A DNA stretch of 13,987 bases from Pigoraptor vietnamica (lineage: Eukaryota > Opisthokonta > Filasterea): assembly GCA_943704525.1 (NCBI GenBank), contig CALSCQ010000325.1:1-13987 (forward strand). Reading direction: 5' to 3'. The position numbers and the translations under genes are program-made. Under the pieces are notes generated by a model that saw only the letters and a list, made by a program, of their open reading frames with translations, made no database searches and was not told the origin of the DNA. Within the stretch, counting starts at the first letter, position 1, and each line of letters starts with the position of its first letter. Positions 8,125-13,987 of this stretch are shown piece after piece.

Positions 8125-9703
8125 ATGACAGCGTCAGTTGAGGGCGTGATGTCGCGGCCTTCCTTTCTGCCGCGCGACAAGTCAATCAGGATGGCGTACG
8201 ACCGGCCATATTACGAGGGTCCTCCAATGCCCATGTATCACGGCGGTTATCCGGCGCGTGACTACTACCCGGCGGCACCTTACCCTGGGGCAGTGATGCC
8301 TCCCGTCGCGCCTGCGATGGCCTTGGCGCCGTATTCGTACTCTTTCGACGCTGAGACCGTCGACCTTGCCCGGCGTGTGTGGGTGAGTGTCGGCAGGGAC
8401 TACGAAGCCATGCGACAGCTCATGGATCGTGTGGCGACCGAGGACGTGGGACCGCGCGAGCGTGCGGCTCCGCAGCGGCCCGCGCGGCCATCTCCCGGAC
8501 CTGCACGTGACAGCGAAACGGCGGCCACGAGTGACAAGGGCGGCGATAAGCCCCCGAAGACAGAAGGCGAGGGCGCTCGGGAGCGCTCTGCAGAGCCTGA
8601 CGAGAAGAAGGTTCGTGCTCGTGATGTGGTGCTTGCGGCTGTTTGCCTTACGGACGCTCATCTGTGTTCACGATCCAGCGCAAGTCGGAGGAAAAGGATG
8701 GCGCTATGGGCGACGGCGAACCAGCCGCGAAGAGGGCCCGCAGTGACTTTGACGAGCTCGTAGCCGCCGCGAACATGGTGAGTTAATGCTTCGTTTGCGT
8801 TAAATCGCATCCAAGAAACGAAAACGAAAACTTACCTCTGCACACCTCTGCATACTCTTGTACGCATCACAGGTTTCCGACAAGCCAGGCGCGGACAAGG
8901 CGCGTGCAAAGCAAGAGAAGGATCGCGCCAACAGCCCGGCCTCATCACCTCGCACGGCCGACCGGGAACCCGACGCCAGCTTCCATCGCCGCATCCCACC
9001 CCTCCACGCAATGCCGCCCACGATCGCCTATGCCGGCTACGGCCCGCCACTCATGGCGCACCCGCCCGGGTTCGGTCCCTATGGCCCCCCCGCACCGTAC
9101 GGCATGCCCTACCACGTGGGCCCGCACGGACTCCCGCCGATGCCCTCGTACGCGCTCGAGGGGGCACGGTCGCAGGCGCTGTCTCTGTCGCAGAGTGGCG
9201 CGAGCGTCGCATCCGCCAAGACGGTCGAGCAGGACCGCGAGCAAGAGCTGGATATCAACCCGAGCCTCCTCAAGGTGCTCACGATTTCGCCGACGTGCAC
9301 GGTGCGGCTCGTCCCGCCCACAGCGGAAGTCCCTGGAGGGATGTCCTTCTTCGGCTACGTCAACGGCTACAACGAGGCGGTGCACATATTCACGGCGGTG
9401 AGGTCGGGAACTTGCCGCATAGTCCACGGGCGTCTGACCGAGACGGAGCGCAACCTCATCCGGGCGGGCCAAGGCTACGTGTATGACGAGCTGACGAGCG
9501 GGATCAAGCGGTGGACGGACGGCTACGACTGGAAGGATTCGTACTGGCAGTACAACAAGAAGGCGATGCTGTACAAGGAGGCCGAATACGGCACGGTGGA
9601 CAACAAGCGCGTCAAGGTGGAGAAGCCCAACGGCCTGCGCAAGAAGGTCATCGCCGACCCCGCCAGCACCATGCGCCTCGTGTGCTACTACCGCGGCAAA
9701 TAG
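8125..9703 (+). CDS. WOPR-domain (Gti1/Pac2/Wor1-type) transcription factor
   Basis: Exons 8125-8610, 8679-8777 and 8873-9703 join in frame to 471 residues. The C-terminal 120-140 residues are a WOPR DNA-binding domain: FFGYVNGYNEAVHIFTAVRS (20 residues from about 354), RLTETERNLIRAG, VYDELTSGIKRWTDG (SGIKRWTDG at about 404-412, the family signature) and a compact second box, NGLRKKV then MRLVCYY, from about 448 to 468. Wor1, Ryp1, Pac2 and Gti1 are nuclear regulators of fungal morphology and nutrient response, so nuclear DNA binding is inferred. The N-terminal half is disordered: Pro/Gly/Tyr-rich at about 23-70 and again at about 240-295, with charged linkers. A KKRK cluster formed across the first exon junction (about 161-164) and AAKRAR nearby are candidate nuclear signals. 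The start is ambiguous: ATG 8125 is first, but ATG 8191 has the better context (AGGATGG) and would give 449 residues. Family assignment is firm; regulatory targets are unknown. Confidence 0.9.
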
Positions 9704-10132
9704 TGTTGGGGTTTTGTGTCGTGTGTATAGTCGCTGCTTATTCGTTTTGCGTGCTGGTTTTCCTGTCGCTGCTGCTTTGCGTGAGTCCTCGCCTTCCAAC
9801 AATGAAAAAACAGTCAAGTAACACAGGTAACGCGCATGCCTGATAAGGCAAAGGCTTTAAATTCCTATTATAGTCATTAAGGGTCCTGTATTTCCTAATT
9901 AGAAAATCACGTGTTTTCCTCGCAAGCGATTGGTCGATTGTTGACCAATGGCGTGCGTCCGAGACACCAAGTGTCAGCAACTTTGGGCTCGCTTGCGGGT
10001 GTCACCCAGCCAATCTTCCGCTCCCCTCCGACGCCCAACGACGCGAACATTCAACTCTTGTGGTGCATTGAACACAAGGCTGCTGTCTACGTGCGGGGCG
10101 TCGGCTGCATTGGCGTGTGCTGTCTGTGTAAA
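9704..10132. other. Intergenic region between the WOPR gene and the alpha/beta hydrolase
   Basis: These 429 bp hold the 3' end of the WOPR transcript and the promoter of the hydrolase. Around 9850-9905 it is AT-rich (TTTAAATTCCTATTATAG, CCTAATTAG). It then carries a CACGTG box, an inverted pair of CCAAT boxes and a further CCAAT at about 10010. No ORF here resembles a known protein. Confidence 0.65.
9908..9949. promoter_or_regulatory. E-box plus inverted CCAAT pair upstream of the hydrolase
   Basis: CACGTG (9908-9913, in the context ATCACGTGTT) is followed by ATTGGTC (9929-9935), a 7 nt spacer and its exact reverse complement GACCAAT (9943-9949). CCAAT is the NF-Y/HAP target, and CACGTG is a bHLH target. 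The block lies 184-225 bp upstream of the proposed start codon. It shares the TCACGTG core with the SLY1 upstream region. Function is inferred. Confidence 0.5.
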
Positions 10133-10474
10133 ATGTCAAAGATTACGGCGCTGCTGAACACGCTGGTCGGTCAGCTGTTGTATTGCAATCCGCATTTTCG
10201 GTTGGCCGTCCTGCTGAGCCTCTGTTTTTCTTCTACTGTCGTAGGGTGCTTCGGCCCCTTTGGTGGCAGCGGCCGCGTACGGCATCTACTATTACACGAC
10301 GGCGGTGAAGCGGCCCACCCTCGTGTTCAAAGACAACGACAAGAACCGCAGCATCCTCAACGAGTGCCCTTCGCTTCTCGAGAAGTACTGGCCGACCTTC
10401 TGGTGCTTCAACGGGCATGCATCGACCATTGTGAGCGGGCTCTTCCGCACGACACCGGCCTTGCCCCTTCGCAG

Positions 10475-10506
<32 letters not shown>

Positions 10507-12140
10507 CTGTGTCTGTTTGTGCCTGTGTCTGTGTGTCTGTCGGTAAATTTGTGTATGTGGGGTCTATGTAGAGCCGGCGAGTGCTTCGAATGCGTTGCTC
10601 ACAGTCACGGTTCGCAGGGAGCACGTGAGCACAGGGGATGGCGGCGAGGTGTGCCTCGACTGGTACAGTGACGAAGAGGACGCCAAGGATACGTCCAAGC
10701 CCCTCGTCATTATTCTCCACGGTGTGTGTCGTTTACTATTAGACGAAAGTGGCGGTTGTTGCGATCACTTGTGTTATCGCCGACTGAACGGCACTTGTCT
10801 ACGGGCGCAGGGCTGACCGGTGGCTCGCAAGAGTCGTATGCCCGCCACCTCATGATCGAGTGCAAGCGGCGCGGCTATGTGTCGGTCGTCTTCAACAACC
10901 GCGGGTGCGCCAACTCGGTCCTGAAGGTGCGCTGACATTCCCTTTGTGCGCGCGCCCGTTTTTGGAAGGAGGCGCTTACGGTTTTTACTCATGTTCTCAG
11001 ACGCCCCGCGGTTACTGCGCGGCGTGCACGAAGGACTTTCGGTCGGTACTCGCGCACATTCGCGCGACGCACCCTAACGCGCCCCTCTTTGCCGTCGGGA
11101 TTTCCCTCGGCTCAATCATTCTCGTCAAGTACCTCGCCGAGTCGGGAGAGGACGCCGGCCTTGTGGGCGCGATGTCCGTGTCGAACGCATGGGACCTCGA
11201 CCACGCCACGGCGTCGCTGGAGACGCCGCCGTCGCTCTATCTGTATAACCGGCGCCTCTGCAACAACCTCAAGAACCTGGTCCACAAGTGCGTGTCGTGC
11301 CCGTTCGGTGCTGCGGACGCGTTGTTTGTTTGTGTGTGTGTGTACGTGTGTGTGCATATGTGTGTGTGTGTGTGTGTGGGCATGTTGTGAGTCGACCTTT
11401 CTAATTACGTTCCCGACTACTGCTGACCTCTTCTTATTATTCAGGAACCGCCACGTGTTTGACTCGACGACGGACCACGGCATCAATCTCGACACTGTGA
11501 TGCAGGTGCAGTCTTGTTGCACGCACTCGTAGCGTGTATTCTCTTCATATCCGCACATTAGAAAGAGGCCGCACTCGCACTGTTTTGCACTCGCACGCCA
11601 GTATTCATTGCACGCGCGCCCAATCTATCTCGTCTCGTCTCACGCGGTGATTTCGTTTCTTCGCAGGCGCGCACCATCCGCGAGTTTGACCAGAGCATCG
11701 TCGTCCCGACGTTCAAGTACGACAGCGTCAAGCACTACTACGACGACGCCTCGTCCGTGAATCACATTGAGAACGTGCGCGTACCCCTCCTCTGCCTCAA
11801 CGCGGCCGACGATCCCTTCTCGCCGCTCCACGGTAAGCGCGTCAAGCTCGAGAAGTGCAAACGCATCGCCGCTGTTCTCGTTCTATGTGGCCTGCATCAT
11901 CGCATCATCGCGTGTCTCTGAGCGTTGCATCGCTGGTAATTCTCACATGCGACGCTACATCCAGGCATCCCTGTCGGCAAGTTTGAGGGTCATCCCACCG
12001 CGATCCTTGCGATCACAGCGCGCGGCGGCCACATTGCATTTGTCGAGGGTGCCGTCCCAATCGGCCGCTCGTACCTCGACCGCGTCTTTGGCGAGTTCTC
12101 GGCGGCGATTTTCGGTCGCGCAAAGCAAAAGAGCGACTAG
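10133..12140 (+). CDS. Membrane-anchored alpha/beta hydrolase, ABHD1/ABHD3/EMB8-like
   Basis: Exons 10133-10165 (tentative), 10245-10474, 10618-10721, 10811-10926, 11001-11287, 11445-11505, 11667-11832 and 11965-12140 give 390 residues, close to the usual length of about 400. A hydrophobic N-terminal segment (about 12-30, APLVAAAAYGIYYYTTAV) should anchor it in a membrane. The family signature follows: KRPTLVFK, YWPTFWCFNGHAST, LDWYSDE, then an oxyanion-hole region ILHGLTGGSQESY (about 120-131), VVFNNRGC, and the nucleophile elbow GISLG with Ser196. The acid lies in NAADDPFSP (Asp325/326) and the base in GGHIAF (His355), so the triad is complete. Human ABHD3 is a phospholipase acting on medium-chain and oxidised phosphatidylcholines; plant EMB8 relatives are esterase-like. 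An ester or phospholipid substrate is inferred only. The first exon is weakly supported (donor GTCGGT), while exons 2-8 are secure from frame and homology. Transcription converges with the M20 gene downstream. Confidence 0.94.
10475..10560. repeat. (TG)n tract forming the 5' splice site of hydrolase intron 2
   Basis: Directly after CGCAG the intron begins GTGTGTTTGTGTGTG, so the microsatellite itself supplies the donor. The intron ends with CGGTTCGCAG at 10617, and the reading frame LPLRR-EHVSTGDGG is conserved across it. Confidence 0.93.
11324..11380. repeat. (TG)n microsatellite in hydrolase intron 5
   Basis: A TG tract with short interruptions lies inside intron 11288-11444, about 36 nt after the donor GTGCGT. 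It is in TG orientation relative to the gene. Confidence 0.92.
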
Positions 12141-12298
12141 ACGCAGCACCGATGCCGTGTGAAGTGCGGCGCGAGAGGATCGACGCTGCGACATTGTATA
12201 TGAGTGTGGTGTGATTGAAAAAAAGAGAGAGACGTATGCGGACATTGTTGCATGGACGAACACAAACTGCGGGAGAAAGCTGCTTTCGGTCCGTCCAA
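12141..12298. other. Short convergent intergenic region
   Basis: Only 158 bp separate the stop codons of the hydrolase (plus) and the M20 peptidase (minus), so their 3'UTRs probably overlap. An A7 run with GAGAGAGA is at about 12218-12232. No clear AATAAA signal is seen on either strand. Confidence 0.7.
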
Positions 12299-13156
12299 TT
12301 AATTGAGGTCCGCTGCCTTGCGCTTTCGCGAGGTCGCCCATCGCAGCGTGAGCTCGTGCAGAATTCTGTAGAAAGTCACGAGGGAGGGGAAGTCCAGCCA
12401 CTCGTCGTCTTGGTGCAGTCCGCCGCCGATGGGCTTGAACATGACTGCAAGGTCACGCACGGTGTGTGAGTGCACTCATCTGTGGCATCAGCACGTTCCC
12501 ACCACGACATGCGCGCCGTCACGTGGTTCCATTGTCACACAGATACATTTAAACAGCGACAGACTACCACTCATCAGCTGCGGGCTCGCAAACAAACAAC
12601 CGGCAGGAACACGTTCATAGGAGCAAAACTCGCCTGCAGGAAAGGGCGCCCAGTGGACGTCGGAGGTGCCGTGCCCACGGGAGTAGTCAATTGGCTTGCC
12701 CGTAATGCGCTCGATCACCTCCTTCGCATCGCGCATAAAGGGCATATCGGCCGGTGCATGGAACATGGGCTGCGGAGACGAAGGAGCAGGCGGAATGTCA
12801 GCTCCGCAGTGCGACGAGATCAAAGCCGTTGGCACAAACAAAAAAGGGTAGAAAGTTGCATAATGTCCAATACGCACCTGCTCAAAAACGACCTCGACCT
12901 TGCATCGAGTGACCGCCGGCAGAACGACCTCGCGAATGGTCTCGAGCGTCCACTTTTCAGTAAACCGAATGTCCACCTTGGCCGTTGCCTTGCCGGGGAC
13001 CTGCGGCACAAAACATTGTGCGTCACGTCACCCACAGTGAAAACTTTCGCGGTTACGACATACTGTTTCGTGCCACCAAGGCATTACACACACGCGCGCA
13101 CACGCACGCACGCACGCACACACACACACACACACGCACGCACGCACGCACACACA

Positions 13157-13215
<59 letters not shown>

Positions 13216-13826
13216 AATATTTCTAATACAACAGGTGCACGCACGCACGCACACATACCTGGTTGATAACGTCCCCTCCCTGAATAATCGTTGGCACGAC
13301 CGTCGAGTTCCAGCTCGTGACCGGCCCGTCGTTGCAGAACAGCGGCGCGCCCTCGTGTGTGAGCCTCTGAATGGCCGCAATGTCATCCATGACCATCTGG
13401 ATGGCATTGTGGCCGTTCCACGGGTACGCGCTGTGCGCTGCCTTGCCCTCCGCCGTGAGACCCAGCCGAAACACGCCCTTCTCGTGGGTCACGAGGCGAA
13501 AGTTGTCGCCGCCTGCGCACAACAGTCCCACGTAACAGCGCGGAAATCGGTGAGACAACGCGCCGATACCATTCACTGAACACAGAGGAAAGGTTCTAGA
13601 CGCGCGACTTTTCACGGTGGAAACAAAGACATGCGACAAGATAGACCTCAGCTCATAGACAGCCATAGGGTTGAACCTGCATTGACAGGAGAGAGACAAC
13701 CGGCACCATCCGAAAGACGCTCACCGTCCGGACACACGCAGAGGTCACAGCCTATCTTGGGCCCATTTGCGTCCGCAAAGGCGAACTTTGCGCCGTCGAT
13801 GCCTCCGATTTCCTCGTCGGACACCA
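12299..13826 (-). CDS. M20-family zinc metallopeptidase/deacylase, 5' partial
   Basis: Exons, 5' to 3' on the minus strand: 13826-13725, 13512-13259, 13000-12878, 12769-12634 and 12444-12299, giving about 252 residues. The N-terminal part with the first His-x-Asp zinc site lies beyond the right edge. Visible catalytic features: SDEEIGG (general base Glu and metal-ligand Glu of M20 enzymes), the next ligand region CPDGGDNF, the lid/dimerisation domain beginning LTAEGKAAHSAYPW with its substrate-binding His, SWNSTVVPTIIQGGDVINQV, DIRFTEKW, then back in the catalytic domain GHGTSDVHWAP and KPIGGGLHQDDEWLD with the last zinc His. The protein ends in a basic tail, RWATSRKRKAADLN. Family members include ArgE, DapE, CPG2 and dipeptidases such as PepV; PDGGDNF followed by an EKG motif leans to the dipeptidase/ArgE-DapE-like group. 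Exact substrate is not determinable. One intron (12633-12445) seems to use a GC donor. Confidence 0.92.
12445..12633 (-). other. Probable GC-AG intron of the M20 gene
   Basis: The exon ends CCTGCAG and the intron would begin GCGAGT, with acceptor CTTGCAG at 12445. This junction gives PA-VMFKPIGGGLH, which continues the conserved strand before the zinc His without a gap. The nearest in-phase GT donor, at 12612, would insert seven residues (GEFCSYE) and change the following Val to Leu. Confidence 0.65.
13085..13255. repeat. Long (CA)n microsatellite in an M20-gene intron
   Basis: A CA/CG tract at 13085-13213, followed after an AT-rich gap by a second short one at 13235-13255, fills most of the 258 bp intron 13258-13001. 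In gene sense it is (TG)n, and the donor GTATGTGTGCGTGCG runs straight into the second tract. With 129 bp in its main block it is, with the one at 1625-1763, the longest in the window. Confidence 0.95.
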
Positions 13827-13987
13827 CTGCGGACAACAGCGGACGGTACGAGTCAGAATAGGCGCGTTGGGCGTGAGGAATACATTCACTCGCGATGACC
13901 AATACCGTACAATTGATATAGTCCGGTTGCGCACCGCTGCGTGCTGAAGTACCTACACACGTGCACACACGCACCCGCGCCCCCCCC

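Noticed and set aside
8945-9817. Long minus-strand ORF of 290 codons opposite the WOPR exon 3
   Set aside because: It is the antisense of a GC-rich conserved exon. Its protein is Arg/Leu/Val-rich without recognisable motifs, as expected from codon bias on the other strand.
12470-13579. Plus-strand ORF of 369 codons
   Set aside because: It runs through the CA microsatellite (long His/Thr runs) and is antisense to conserved M20 exons; no family motif is seen.

Overview
The window is nuclear DNA from a unicellular eukaryote. It holds five protein genes, all broken by short introns. The 34 coding introns I place run from 68 to 276 bp, and conserved protein sequence continues across their splice sites. 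The first gene encodes a SHIPPO-repeat protein of the kind found in cilia and flagella, so the organism probably has a flagellated stage. The fourth conserved family, a WOPR (Gti1/Pac2) transcription factor, is known mainly from fungi. A zoosporic fungus or another flagellated lineage near fungi and animals is my best guess, but I cannot name a species and the window does not prove it. Coding DNA is GC-rich. The only long AT-rich stretch is near 7238-7620. The window starts in a G run and ends in a C run, and both outermost genes are cut, so it looks like a complete contig.

Layout: (1) 32-2621, minus strand: SHIPPO/STPG/ODF3-like protein with about eleven repeats, 3' end missing. (2) 2622-3304: divergent intergenic region with a CA microsatellite and a cluster of CACGTG boxes. 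(3) 3305-6848, plus: complete SLY1 (Sec1/Munc18 family), 14 exons, 616 codons plus stop. (4) 6849-8124: intergenic region, including the AT-rich island and a probable 5'UTR intron. (5) 8125-9703, plus: WOPR-domain protein, 3 coding exons, with the DNA-binding domain at the very C-terminus. (6) 9704-10132: intergenic, with a CACGTG box and paired CCAAT boxes. (7) 10133-12140, plus: membrane-anchored alpha/beta hydrolase of the ABHD1/ABHD3/EMB8 group, 8 exons, with an intact Ser-Asp-His triad. (8) 12299-13826, minus: M20-family metallopeptidase, convergent with the hydrolase, N-terminal part missing.

The genes do not form a pathway. They are ordinary neighbours in a compact genome: ciliary structure, ER-Golgi SNARE regulation, transcription control, lipid or ester hydrolysis, and peptide or acyl-amino-acid hydrolysis.

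The most notable features are genome-wide habits and the WOPR gene. Seven of eight long (TG/CA)n tracts lie inside introns, and two directly form or touch a splice site. Donor sites are strongly biased to GTG (28 of 34 introns). One intron appears to be GC-AG. The SHIPPO gene is built of same-phase exons, several carrying one repeat each. I saw no mobile element, tRNA, rRNA or CRISPR array.
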